The translations under genes and the position numbers were made by a program. 54,741 bases of DNA from JAHBNG01 sp039028975 (GTDB lineage Bacteria > Chloroflexota > Anaerolineae > Caldilineales > Caldilineaceae): the NCBI GenBank assembly GCA_039028975.1, contig JBCCHB010000115.1, positions 1-54,741 of the forward strand, written 5' to 3'. How positions within the stretch are numbered: the first letter of the stretch is position 1; every line of letters starts with the position of its first letter. Shown here one piece after another: positions 31,301 through 40,371 of this stretch. The notes below the pieces were generated by a model. That model was given only the letters and a program-made list of their open reading frames with translations. It was not told the DNA's origin and made no database searches.

Positions 31301-34292
31301 TCAAGTTTGCCAGAGCTTCTGCAGGGCGGTATATTGTACCGAACGGGGTAACAGAATTCAAGATCGGTTGCGCAGATGCCTGATCCGAGAATGTGATGGC
31401 TATATTTGTGCCATCCATGATAAGATCTTGATCTCGGGTATCAATGAGCGTTACGCGTCCACCAACCGGGGATTCAAGCACGATCTTGCCGCCGAAAAGG
31501 TTGTTCGTTGATGAAAAATGAACCTGGACGTCCAGATCTGCAATCTCGGCAAAGTCCGTAGTCGCCAAGGTTGCCGTGTACTGGGCTACTTCCGTTAGCA
31601 TAAGTGGCAGGCCAGTGGTTGCGACAAGCGCAAGTGCTTTCCCTGTAACAAGGTTCTGTGTAATCGTATCACTTGTGGCGAGTGCAGGTTGCCACGAGCC
31701 GCCACCATCTACAGAAAAGTAGCCATGGACGTTCTCAAGTGGCTCCCCACCTGGGTGGAATGCTGTATAGCGAATCGGTATCAACCCGTTGGCGCGAATG
31801 CCGGCTAGCCCATAAAAGCGGGTTGGTGCTAAAGCGGTCGTCGTTTGGCCATCCAGAAATGTAGGCACAGGTTCGCTACTTTGTAGCTTTATCGTCAGTG
31901 CCGCTGAAGGTAATTTGGGATGTAACATATGGGCTGGCTTCTGGTTTAAGACAACGTGGTTTGGTCCAGCCAGCGCAATATCCAACGCCCCATCTTGATT
32001 CATGTCGCCCAATGCCACTTGATTGGTGAAATTCTGTTTATTGGCAGCTTCATCGATGGGAAAAATCGGCGTGCCGATAGCCGGTAGACGCCCATCTTGA
32101 TTTAGATACACCTTGTCGGCTTCAAGGTCATTGCCCACAACCATATCCAGATCACCATCGCCATCCATATCCCCTATTGCGACATCGATGGTGTAATCGG
32201 TATCTTGAGAAGCCCAAGAGGCGTCGGTTTCCAACGTGCCTTCATGGTTGATGTAGATCTTGTTCTGCCCTGCGTTGCCGACGATCAAATCCAGATCACC
32301 ATCATTGTCGATATCTCCCCACGCCAACGACTGCGTGATATCGTTTTCAGTGGATGACCAAGACGCTTCTTTCTCTAAAGCCCCGCCATGATTGTAGTAA
32401 AGTCTGTTCGACTCAAGCCAGTTGCCAACCGCTAAATCGAGATCGCCATCGCCATCTACATCACCCCAAGCTATGGCATGAGTACCATCGAAAGCGTCAT
32501 CTTCTGCGCGCCAAATGGGCGTTGGCTCCAGGTTGCCGTTGTCGTTACGGTAAACTTTATTTTTACCCTTGCTGTATGTTGCATTCGTATCGTTGCCAAC
32601 GGCGAGATCCAGGTCGCCATCACCATCCATATCTCCCCAGGCTAGTGCTTGCGTTTTATCGATTCCATCTCCTGGCCAGTTGGCCACAGGTTGAAACTGA
32701 TCATTTTCATAGCGATAGATTTTATTTTGTGATTCACCGTTACCAACGGCCAGATCCAGGTCACCATCACCATCCACATCTCCCCAGGCAATCGTATGGG
32801 TGTCTGTAGTAATGTCAAAGGTCCAATTCGCGTTTGGTTGCAGCACGCTGTTTACATTTTCGTGGACTTGATTTGTTCCACCGTCATTATAGCCAGTTGT
32901 GCCAACTGCTAAATCGAGATCGCCATCACCATCCACATCGCCCCAGGCTGCACTACTACTCCATGTATTCTCGTTGTTTTGCTGCCATACGGTGCTACGA
33001 GCAAAGCCCAGCGTTTCATTTTTGTAAAGCAGATGTTCAGAAAGGATGCCGCCAACAGCTAAGTCAAGGTCGCCATCTCCATCAGCATCGCCCCAGGCAA
33101 TGCTGAATGTGCCATCCTCTACATCAGAGTCCCACGTTGGCTCTTGCCTAAGTTGATTTTGGCTATTGAGATAGACACGCACACCACGAATGTGACCGAC
33201 AGCTAGATCCAAATCTCCATCTCGGTCTACATCGGCCCAAGCAACAACCGTTGAACTACCATTCTCTACTTCCCAGCTGGGTGTTGTGTATAGCGTCGTA
33301 TCACGATTCAAATAGACCTGATCGCTACTATTGAGCCAATCACCGTTTCCGCTGCCTCCGTTGCTAACGGCTAAGTCTATGGCACCATCAGCATTCAAAT
33401 CGCCCAGCGCGATACTTGTGGTGTCGCTCATGGCAATAGATTGCCAATATGAGGATGTCTCCAGCCCATTATTTGAGTTGAGATAGGCTTTGTTTTCTCC
33501 ACCGATCGATGTGCCATTTTCCCAATCGGCTAAACTTGTGCGTAAAGGTCGATTACCAATAATCAGATCGAGCCTATTATCACCATTAATATCACCTAAA
33601 GCGATACTGGTGCTAAAGTCTGCATCGCCACCAGTAGGCGGCCACGATGCCTTCTTTTCCAGGAGGCCATTTGTACCTCCTTGATTTAGGTAGACTCGAT
33701 TAGGAACGCCGAATAGACAAGTTGCGGCACCACATTCCTCCTCACGGCCATTAGCAACAGCAAGGTCCAGATAACCATCATTGTTGAGATCACCAAGTGC
33801 AATGGCGTTTGTCTCTTCAGACTCCTGCGAGGTCCATGACGGTGTTGACTCCAGTCCATCGTCACCACCCAAGTTGTAATAAACCTCATTGCAATTATTG
33901 GTCCCTACCGCGAGGTCAAGATGACCATCCCGGTTCAGATCGCCCCAGGCAACCACGATAGCCTGGTAGCAGGTGCTTGAGCTCTCCCATGCCGGTTCAT
34001 GCTCCAACACGCCATCAAGATTAAAGTAGACATCTACTGTGCCACCATTGGCGACAGCCAGGTCTAGGTCGCCATCGTTATCAATATCGCCCCATGCCAT
34101 ACCCCAGCCAATGTCGCGATCTCGCGAACGCCAGGCAGGGTTTTCTGTTAGTATTGCATCCTGTGCATAAGCAGGTGATATCGAGACGATATTCAGCAAA
34201 ACAAAGCTGATAAACAGACAAACATAACGTAAATGACTTTGAATAGTGTTTAAGTTTTCAAATAATTTCTTAACTAATCTCAAGGTCTGCAT
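28332..34292 (-). CDS. Giant exported FG-GAP/P-domain protein with metalloprotease-like region
   Basis: 1986 aa. A signal peptide (hydrophobic run ending SPAYA near residue 43) is followed by about 14 FG-GAP/VCBS-type repeats (typically AWGDVDGDGDLDLAVGN, about 55-760), each with a Ca2+-binding DxDxDGxxD loop. Next comes a proprotein-convertase P-domain-like region (about 900-1025, ending GWQVHIRTP). A metalloprotease-like HExxH (AMAHELGHYLFYMYD) lies near residue 1330, followed by beta-rich domains and a C-terminal YFPVIVN tail. It probably acts on or outside the cell surface in adhesion or degradation. The HELGH motif suggests a zinc peptidase, but the third ligand is not certain. It starts a minus-strand pair with the DUF11 gene. 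Nothing clear fills the 194 bases before it. Confidence 0.85.
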   Translation of the reverse strand: MQTLRLVKKLFENLNTIQSHLRYVCLFISFVLLNIVSISPAYAQDAILTENPAWRSRDRDIGWGMAWGDIDNDGDLDLAVANGGTVDVYFNLDGVLEHEPAWESSSTCYQAIVVAWGDLNRDGHLDLAVGTNNCNEVYYNLGGDDGLESTPSWTSQESEETNAIALGDLNNDGYLDLAVANGREEECGAATCLFGVPNRVYLNQGGTNGLLEKKASWPPTGGDADFSTSIALGDINGDNRLDLIIGNRPLRTSLADWENGTSIGGENKAYLNSNNGLETSSYWQSIAMSDTTSIALGDLNADGAIDLAVSNGGSGNGDWLNSSDQVYLNRDTTLYTTPSWEVENGSSTVVAWADVDRDGDLDLAVGHIRGVRVYLNSQNQLRQEPTWDSDVEDGTFSIAWGDADGDGDLDLAVGGILSEHLLYKNETLGFARSTVWQQNNENTWSSSAAWGDVDGDGDLDLAVGTTGYNDGGTNQVHENVNSVLQPNANWTFDITTDTHTIAWGDVDGDGDLDLAVGNGESQNKIYRYENDQFQPVANWPGDGIDKTQALAWGDMDGDGDLDLAVGNDTNATYSKGKNKVYRNDNGNLEPTPIWRAEDDAFDGTHAIAWGDVDGDGDLDLAVGNWLESNRLYYNHGGALEKEASWSSTENDITQSLAWGDIDNDGDLDLIVGNAGQNKIYINHEGTLETDASWASQDTDYTIDVAIGDMDGDGDLDMVVGNDLEADKVYLNQDGRLPAIGTPIFPIDEAANKQNFTNQVALGDMNQDGALDIALAGPNHVVLNQKPAHMLHPKLPSAALTIKLQSSEPVPTFLDGQTTTALAPTRFYGLAGIRANGLIPIRYTAFHPGGEPLENVHGYFSVDGGGSWQPALATSDTITQNLVTGKALALVATTGLPLMLTEVAQYTATLATTDFAEIADLDVQVHFSSTNNLFGGKIVLESPVGGRVTLIDTRDQDLIMDGTNIAITFSDQASAQPILNSVTPFGTIYRPAEALANLNGETAAGTWHLIVEDRHGSTLVGWQVHIRTPQPEHVYTWDVLKSGFLGQSDNVVFRLVALPAIKPNANAIAGPWQRPYVSAQTYPFRVRGTQVRVYHEAIDDAKTAANAIVYHLPKNQATDALPLGDNAGRSYLTDRRGYLPGRAQIRSGDRLVALVPITSTASYTVYHMSASPVITGLNAHVIAETGIQSLVASGDNPLQLFNINISLEWDARKDTPFLEQLAFDLQRTSELLFDATNGQIALGKIYIYHDKVMWDEADIRILANSGIIPNADVGGIVTETVTERILNNPYSQSPDYEVTYLPGQIRIGTEWKRFGASTGTVGEDWPRAMAHELGHYLFYMYDNYLGIASDGTISAVFSCVGTIMTNPFDESEFLTDDVWDTRCRDTLSAQRTGRADWATLVKWYPWLKAPTTIDENVGPTLLPIHVTQIKENHSNVNNNTLAASTFEIRLDNPTVSLPSKQSQAILYKRDDNGDGHADGIVDLGTPNLNKVRAWGARVGDRLCLYELSGSTPRIGCENIVENDHVLVVYDMLDWNPDIRLDPISSAQIVVTVTTGSTIEGVEGLLYPEGQLPVAATFGLVDTSDGIHTFAGTFNLTAGGTSGFIQVWDIGSNADDSASPRREIITSYALGGSACPLCSDGMVRASERSLTNNTSLVPANSVDGKVVLYVEAHLDQDAFYAIQKAATLPPPPSWATTVGTGYYVLRSQAAAPVSNTPVIFRYRQQDIPDSQEDFLRIYHFNGQQWSEVKTNLNPTVNEAAATINNAGLYALMSSFEVPISQSGWNLVSYPVQESRPITEALASIHGNYSLVYGYDVNDTTDPWKVYAPDVPSYVNDLHQLHFGRGYWISATKTITWQIKGPDEVTAASIQVDGPPATYYGTVSSSGALMPHAGQTVNAMVDGTLCGETQTQEINDQIVYAINVVSSGVCNDGSKVIRFTVAGQPTEQTVFWQNNRIEEVPLLIDSNSPSDEQPDSQLDSQLYFPVIVN

Positions 34293-34486
34293 GGGGTTCT
34301 CCTATGCATACTGCACTGGCTCATTGCTCAGAATATAGCGGTTCAAAATAGCGTTGGAGTAAAGAGCTGCTTTAGAAACGAGAATTCAACAACTCGGTCA
34401 TTTGGTGGGGCCGAACCCGATTGAAACGCGCAAGTTATTTATGACTCATTCCTGTTAACGCAGCATGGTTGGCTCGATTCGGCGCG

Positions 34487-37400
34487 TTATTCATTCTGCT
34501 CTACAACACCGCTTGGTAGATTCGAACAAGTAATTTGGTAGTCCTGCTGCCCAAATACTTGCGTCCATTCGTCTTGAGTCATATTGCGCCATGGCATCGT
34601 GCAAGCCACACTGAGTAGAGGCTTTATAGATGAATAGAATTGACGCGCAGTCCCGTCAGCACTGGCGGTAAGCACTTTTGTCCCATCTGGGTGCCATGTT
34701 GCCATATTGACCTGTGCCGTATGCCCAGCCAAAATGGACAACTGCTGGCCACTTGTTGCGTCCCAAATGCGAGCCGTACCATCTTCACTAGCCGTTAAGA
34801 TACGTGTCTCATCGGCAAGCCATTGCGCGCTTGTAAGCGCATCTGTATGACCTTTGAGCAACAGCGTTTCTTCACCGCTTTCCACATGCCAAACCCGAGC
34901 GGTACGATCGGTGCTTGCCGTTAGAATACGCTGATCGTCCTGGCTCCAGGTCGCTTGCATAATCCAGTTGCTGTGTCCTGTCAGCGTGCTAAGTGTTTCG
35001 CCCGTAGCGGTATCCCAGATCTTGACAGTACCATCATTGCCAGCTGTTAAAATATTTTCGTAGTTGTGGCTCCATGTCGCTACCGTGACGCGGCGTTCAT
35101 GACCGTCTAAAAGCCGAATCTCTGCACCTGTAGCTGCGTCCCAAATGCGGGCCGAGCTATCTTCACTACTCGTTAAGATGCGATTGGCATCCTGGTGCCA
35201 ACGTATGCCTGTTACCGCGGCTGTGTGTCCTTGTAAGTTGAGTACCTCGTCTCCCGTTTGAATATCCCAAAGGCGTGTCGTCATATCACTACCGGCAGAT
35301 AGAAGACGATTCCCATCATTGGCCCAAATCAATTGCGTCACCCGCTTATCATGACCATCGAAGGAGATTCGCTCTTCATTATCCATTGCGCTCCACACAA
35401 TAATGCGCCCACTCTCATATCCGACGGCAATGTGCATTTCATCTGGTGCAAAGATCGCTGTGTTGGCTTGATCTCCCTCTACTGCCAAATCAAGAAGGAG
35501 CTGTGCAGAGGATGCAGCCCAAAGACGAACTACGCCATCAGCACTGGCTGTCAGGATGGTATCACCAGAGTCACTCCAATGCGCTTCATTCACCGTACCG
35601 GCATGACCGAACAAGAGTGGCAATTCGCCACGGGGACGTTCCGCGAGCACAATATCCCAAACCCTAGCAGTCTTGTCGCCAGAGGCTGTCATGACAAGGT
35701 TCTCTGTGGGGTGCCATGTCGCGAAATTTAATTTTGATGTGTGTCCTTTAAGCACAAGCAATTCATCACCCGTTGTGGCATCCCAAATACGGGCCGTGTT
35801 ATCCCATCCTGAAGTCAACAGCAAGCTTTCATCGGCATTCCATCCACCGGCATTGATCTGATCAGTATGTCCTTTCAATACCAACTTCGCCTCTCCTGTA
35901 TTAGCATCCCAAACACGAGCGGTACCATCATTGCTGGCCGTAAAGATTAGCGTTTCATCGTGGTTCCAGCGGCCAACCTGCACAGCATCGGTATGACCAT
36001 GCAACATGAGCAACACCTCGCCCGTGGTAGCGTCCCAAACACGCGCTGTGCCATCATAGCTGGTTGTTAGCATATGCGTTTCGTCACGATTCCAAGCACC
36101 ACTCCACACGATATCTGTATGACCGGTGAGTTCCACTATCACTTCGCCAGTCTCCGTATTCCAAATACGTGCTGTACCATCAAAACTCGTTGTTAAAAGG
36201 CGACTGCCATCAGCATTCCAATGCGCTTGGGCGAGGGGCGCTTGGTGACCCTCAAGCACGAGTAATTCTTCGCCTGTGGCAACATCCCAGATGCGGGCCG
36301 TAGCATCGGTACTGGCCGTAGCGATGCGTGTTTCAGCAGCATCCCAGGTACCGTATGTCACAAACTGATCATGGCCATCCATAGTTAAGCGGAGGTCGCC
36401 GCTTGTTGAGTCCCACACCCGCGCTGTACCATCGCGGCTGGTCGTCAGAATATAGTTGTCGTCTTGACTCCATTGGGTGTGCCAAATTACGCTGTCGTGG
36501 CCAACAAATTCAAGAACTCGTTCGCCTGTTGAGGCATCCCAAATGAAAATCTCACCACCGTTGGCTACAGTTAAAATACGATCCTTATGCCAGCTCCAGA
36601 GCGCACGATGAATACCTCGTTGGTGACCACTCAGTTGATAGATTGTGCCATCTGGCTGGGCAACAATGCGCCGCAATCCGCTAATTGCCTCCAGTGTATC
36701 CTGAGCATTTAGTCCCTCAATGCCCAATAACAATCCAAAATCGGGATTACCAGCACTCCACTCATTCCACGCCTGAGCAGCCAATTGGCGGGAAAGGGCA
36801 ATACGCGCCTGCTCTTTGGCTTCCGCTTCAGCGATACGAGCCTGTTCTTCGTTCTCCTCGGCAAGACCTTGGGCAATGCGGGCATTATCCGCTTCATTAT
36901 CCGCCCGCTTAGCCTCGGCCACCGCCGTAGCCTGAGCAGCTAGCGCAGCAGCTTCTTCCCTCTCGGCGCGCCACATATTCGTGACCCCCCAATACGCCAG
37001 CGAGGCAAAGACGACAGCCAGCACAGATGCCGTAGCCAACACAATAAGCTGGAGCTGGGCTTTGCGTCGGGCTTCTTCTTCGCGCCGCTTCTGTTCACGA
37101 GTAGATTCATCCAGAAACTCGCGTTCGCTTTCGGTTAACTCGGATTCGTTTTGAGCTGCATAAGTTTGGGCTTGGGCCAGTAGCGAATCAGTCAAAAGCT
37201 TGTCAGATGTGCGGCCGTCTTTCAACCATGCCTTAGTCGGTGCCACCAGCGGATTGTCGTAGTTGGCAAACCATTCCGCATTGTCCTGCAAAATCGGATC
37301 CACAAAGCGGTCGTGGACCAGTTCGATCCAGGCACCCCCCGCACGTAGTTCGGTGCGTAGGAGAAAGTGTTGTGCAATTAGATCGACTACCGCATTGGGT

Positions 37401-38659
37401 AGACCGGCTGTTGTGCCTGTATTTTCATCCCGGTAGACGGTACCACGGGTGTGGGCTTCAGTAATCAGTTCATGGGTGAACCAGTCTCGCAGGATACGTT
37501 CAGGCAGGTCCGCCTGCTGATTTAGTGTCTTTTGCAGGACGTCGCTGTAGAAGAGGCGCAGGGCCTGCTCGATATAGCCCACAGGTAGATCGTTTGATTG
37601 AATCGTGTTACCAGGCTGATCTTTGACCTTCTCCCAGAGCTGATAGCAGACGACCTGCAACTGAACCGGCTCCACATATTGACCAAGCTGGGGTTCGTCG
37701 CTGCCATGAACGCGTACCAAGCGTAGTTGGTCCACTAGTTCTTTGGCTACACCCTCTGCAAAGGGGCGCCCTGCGTCAGCGGCTGGTTGGGCCACGGCTT
37801 GGAGAGCACCCTCAATGGCCATGCGTTCCATGTAAAAACGGTCTCGTAGCTTGCCATCCAGCAAGGGAGCGTACGGATCGAGGCTGGCTACATAATCTTC
37901 GCGCAGCGTTAGGAGCACCCACAAGTTGGGATCCACTCGCATGGCTTGATTGAGCTGGCGGAAGAATTCATCCCGCTCATCCCAGCGGTCTAGGTGGGTG
38001 GTGATAATCTCTTCAAATTGATCAATAATCAAGACATAAGGTGCCAGTTCATCATCAGCTTCCTCATGCAGATTGGCCATTATTTCTGCCATCTCCAGAG
38101 GACTGTTTTTATGAGAACCGTTGAGGCCAGTCTTTTCAGCCACTTCCTGGTGAGTTCCGGCAGAGCCGTCGATTGGTCCATCGGGGTGCAGAGCAATGCT
38201 TGGATCAAAATAGAAGTGCTCACCATCGTTGCTCACAAGCTGTGCGAGAAATTGTGGCAAAGAGAGATTGGCTAGATCTTGAGGATTGAGCATCTCACTA
38301 CTATCCAGGCTCAACATCAGGTTATAGAGAAAGATATTGTCTACGCCATCGATGCCTTGGGGAAGTTCGCCGCTGACTCGACCGACGGGTAGCACGCTAA
38401 AGCCTTGCTCTTGCAGTTGGGGCACCAGACGCGCGTTGACGATGGAGCTTTTTCCGGCCCCGGACTGGGCGTAAAAGAGGGTAAGGCGCTGGGAAATCAC
38501 CCTGGCCAGCAGCTCGCTGGCTTCATATTCACGCCCATAAAATTTGCCGCCATCCTCACGGCGAAAGGTACGCGGTCCAACATAGGCATTTGTACTCTGG
38601 TTGGCGGACTGTGTCAGAGCGGTTTGCGCTGCCACAGAGGGAGAGCCTGTATTCGTCAT
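34487..38659 (-). CDS. nSTAND1-type NTPase with WD40 repeats, paralog 2
   Basis: 1390 aa. Its NTPase half is closely similar to the protein at 13594-17799: FYGREYEASELLARVISQRL, P-loop QSGAGKSS (65-72), Walker B YVLIIDQFEEI, VHDRF. One TM segment (LQLIVLATASVLAVVFASLA) and an Ala/Glu-rich coiled coil follow, then about 16 WD40 repeats in which the usual FSPDG is replaced by W-type variants (HWNADGSRLLTTSFDGTARI). The repeats are very like one another, suggesting recent internal amplification. The linker between Walker A and B lacks the palindromic-element peptide of paralog 1. It starts 17 bases after the SIR2-like gene ends, so the two form an operon. Its likely role is sensor and switch for the SIR2 effector. 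Confidence 0.93.
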   Translation of the reverse strand: MTNTGSPSVAAQTALTQSANQSTNAYVGPRTFRREDGGKFYGREYEASELLARVISQRLTLFYAQSGAGKSSIVNARLVPQLQEQGFSVLPVGRVSGELPQGIDGVDNIFLYNLMLSLDSSEMLNPQDLANLSLPQFLAQLVSNDGEHFYFDPSIALHPDGPIDGSAGTHQEVAEKTGLNGSHKNSPLEMAEIMANLHEEADDELAPYVLIIDQFEEIITTHLDRWDERDEFFRQLNQAMRVDPNLWVLLTLREDYVASLDPYAPLLDGKLRDRFYMERMAIEGALQAVAQPAADAGRPFAEGVAKELVDQLRLVRVHGSDEPQLGQYVEPVQLQVVCYQLWEKVKDQPGNTIQSNDLPVGYIEQALRLFYSDVLQKTLNQQADLPERILRDWFTHELITEAHTRGTVYRDENTGTTAGLPNAVVDLIAQHFLLRTELRAGGAWIELVHDRFVDPILQDNAEWFANYDNPLVAPTKAWLKDGRTSDKLLTDSLLAQAQTYAAQNESELTESEREFLDESTREQKRREEEARRKAQLQLIVLATASVLAVVFASLAYWGVTNMWRAEREEAAALAAQATAVAEAKRADNEADNARIAQGLAEENEEQARIAEAEAKEQARIALSRQLAAQAWNEWSAGNPDFGLLLGIEGLNAQDTLEAISGLRRIVAQPDGTIYQLSGHQRGIHRALWSWHKDRILTVANGGEIFIWDASTGERVLEFVGHDSVIWHTQWSQDDNYILTTSRDGTARVWDSTSGDLRLTMDGHDQFVTYGTWDAAETRIATASTDATARIWDVATGEELLVLEGHQAPLAQAHWNADGSRLLTTSFDGTARIWNTETGEVIVELTGHTDIVWSGAWNRDETHMLTTSYDGTARVWDATTGEVLLMLHGHTDAVQVGRWNHDETLIFTASNDGTARVWDANTGEAKLVLKGHTDQINAGGWNADESLLLTSGWDNTARIWDATTGDELLVLKGHTSKLNFATWHPTENLVMTASGDKTARVWDIVLAERPRGELPLLFGHAGTVNEAHWSDSGDTILTASADGVVRLWAASSAQLLLDLAVEGDQANTAIFAPDEMHIAVGYESGRIIVWSAMDNEERISFDGHDKRVTQLIWANDGNRLLSAGSDMTTRLWDIQTGDEVLNLQGHTAAVTGIRWHQDANRILTSSEDSSARIWDAATGAEIRLLDGHERRVTVATWSHNYENILTAGNDGTVKIWDTATGETLSTLTGHSNWIMQATWSQDDQRILTASTDRTARVWHVESGEETLLLKGHTDALTSAQWLADETRILTASEDGTARIWDATSGQQLSILAGHTAQVNMATWHPDGTKVLTASADGTARQFYSSIKPLLSVACTMPWRNMTQDEWTQVFGQQDYQITCSNLPSGVVEQNE

Positions 38660-38677
38660 GGAACTTATCCTTTAGAT

Positions 38678-39670
38678 TTATCCTTTCCATGCTTTCTTGA
38701 GCATCTCGGCGTAGTCATTCACACTGCCCCAGAAGATATCGATTTCGGCTTCGCGCTTTAGATACTGCTGCAGGTAGCGTTTCTCTTCGTCGCTTGGTTC
38801 AAGTTGAAGTGAAAAAACGCCTTTATGGGTCATGGTCGTGGGCTTGATCAGCCCCCAAAAGATGACCCGAAAACCCCAATCGGGCAAGCCAAAACCCAAT
38901 AAGACCATGGCCGATGCTGAAAGGGCCTGACGTACCCGTCCAGGGATGGGGTCGGTTCTAGCTTCGCCGCGCCCTTGGGCTATGGCCACCAGAAATTCCA
39001 GATAATCATCCTCGGTCAGGACCAGCGAGTCGGGGCGTACATCCAGCCCATGCAGGTGAAAGACCAACGGTTCGGTGGGTGAAGGGGTATATTCACCATC
39101 AAAGACAGATTCGATATCCCCTAAACCAGGATGCCAGCGGCAAATTTCGGAACGTGGCTCTTTGCCAGCTTTGCGTAGGGCTTCCTCCAAAAAAGAGTGG
39201 TAGCTTGTCGTTAGATAAATGGGTAGGGGCAAGCTGGCCAAGACGAGGAGCGGATCTGTAGGGCTATCAAGTTTTGGGTAACCAAGACGCTGAGCAAATT
39301 CAGATAGAGTGAGCGCATCTACCTCTTCGGCTACCTCTTCCAATTCATCTTCATCTACTCCATCTTCCTCGGCTATATAGTAAAGATGGTTCTTTAGAAA
39401 ATTAAGATAGTCTTCCTTCAAATCCCAATCGTCTAAATCATCAGTTGTCCCTTTATAGCGGGTCATACGCAGGATATCGTCTCGGAATTGCAGTGGATAC
39501 TCAATATACTCTGCATACCCTTCTACCAGTTCTTTATATCCACCGAAAACGAGGTCGCCCATCACTTCATTGCTGATTAAGGGAACAACATTGCCTGTTC
39601 GAATTCGGTTGACAAAGCTTTGACGTAATGGATTGGTTCCATCCTTGTTCTTTTTCTTGATTATTGGCAT
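38678..39670 (-). CDS. SIR2-like domain protein (probable NAD-consuming effector)
   Basis: 330 aa from the ATG at 39670, chosen because GGAGTAGGA sits just upstream; the frame is open further. The pattern fits the SIR2_2 type of antiphage and conflict proteins: an N-terminal VPLISNEVMGD, YLTTSYHSFLEEALR in the middle, FHLHGLDVRPDSLVLTEDDY, and LLGFGLPDWGFRVIFWGL toward the end. Family members cleave NAD+ and cause abortive cell death when triggered. There is no transmembrane segment. It is encoded 17 bases before an nSTAND-WD40 gene, the usual effector-plus-sensor arrangement. Catalytic residues are only inferred from position; the family call rests on the overall pattern. Confidence 0.8.
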   Translation of the reverse strand: MPIIKKKNKDGTNPLRQSFVNRIRTGNVVPLISNEVMGDLVFGGYKELVEGYAEYIEYPLQFRDDILRMTRYKGTTDDLDDWDLKEDYLNFLKNHLYYIAEEDGVDEDELEEVAEEVDALTLSEFAQRLGYPKLDSPTDPLLVLASLPLPIYLTTSYHSFLEEALRKAGKEPRSEICRWHPGLGDIESVFDGEYTPSPTEPLVFHLHGLDVRPDSLVLTEDDYLEFLVAIAQGRGEARTDPIPGRVRQALSASAMVLLGFGLPDWGFRVIFWGLIKPTTMTHKGVFSLQLEPSDEEKRYLQQYLKREAEIDIFWGSVNDYAEMLKKAWKG

Positions 39671-39811
39671 TCCTACTCCGTAGTCATAGTTGTTTGTATT
39701 TTTTCTCTCCAAACCCAGCATTCTGTAAGATTTCCGTAAGCCCGTGCAAAATAGACTCACATTAGCGTGGGAACGCAGAATACCCAAGGGTTCAAGGATG
39801 AATTAAGAATT

Positions 39812-39871
39812 AGTAGATCGCAATGCCAGTGAGAGACTCTTCGGTTCCTCAGAGTGACATTGCGATCTACT
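39812..39871. repeat. Inverted repeat with 14-bp perfect arms
   Basis: AGTAGATCGCAATG (39812-39825) pairs with 39858-39871, with further imperfect pairing inside (GAGAGACTCTTCGG...CCTCAGAGTGA). It resembles a dispersed intergenic palindrome. Apart from it, I see no gene in 39671-40371; a 78-codon minus frame at 40094-40330 has no supporting signals. Confidence 0.7.
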
Positions 39872-40371
39872 GAATATTTGTCTTCAGTCAAATATGCTCA
39901 AATGAGCAGTCTTATGTAGAAGAAACGAAACCAATATCGCTGAGATTCGATGTAATTCTGATGGGATACAGGAAGGTAGAAATGGTTAGGTTAACCCATT
40001 CGAGGACGCCGCGTTATATTCAACGCTCTTTAAAGACAGCATGGCTTTCAAAAAGGTTCAGAATCAAATAGCAGTAGATGGGTTGATGCAAGTTTAAATT
40101 GAAAACCTGGGGAAAAATGTGACTAAAAGCTTACAAATTGTTTTTAATACGGCCAAGCAAGCATTTTTCGCAAAATTAGTTACAGGCGTTATAACTAACA
40201 TACCGGTAGGCCATTGCAAGACAATTGTAAGATTATCAACAAACTTTTGATGCAAAATAGAAAGTGCCTTATGCCTCTTCTCCTCATCCAACTTTACCCA
40301 TGTCGAGACTCTATCGGAGCTATAGTTCATGTCGTGTCGGACGTGACCATAATCATGATAGGATAATTTTC

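Noticed and set aside
30007..33106. His/Arg-rich frames opposite the FG-GAP gene
   Set aside because: They are shadows of the repeated DGDGDLD codons on the other strand.
40094..40330. 78-codon minus-strand frame in the gap before the LysM gene
   Set aside because: No ribosome binding site, no recognisable motif, and it overlaps the likely promoter region of the LysM gene.
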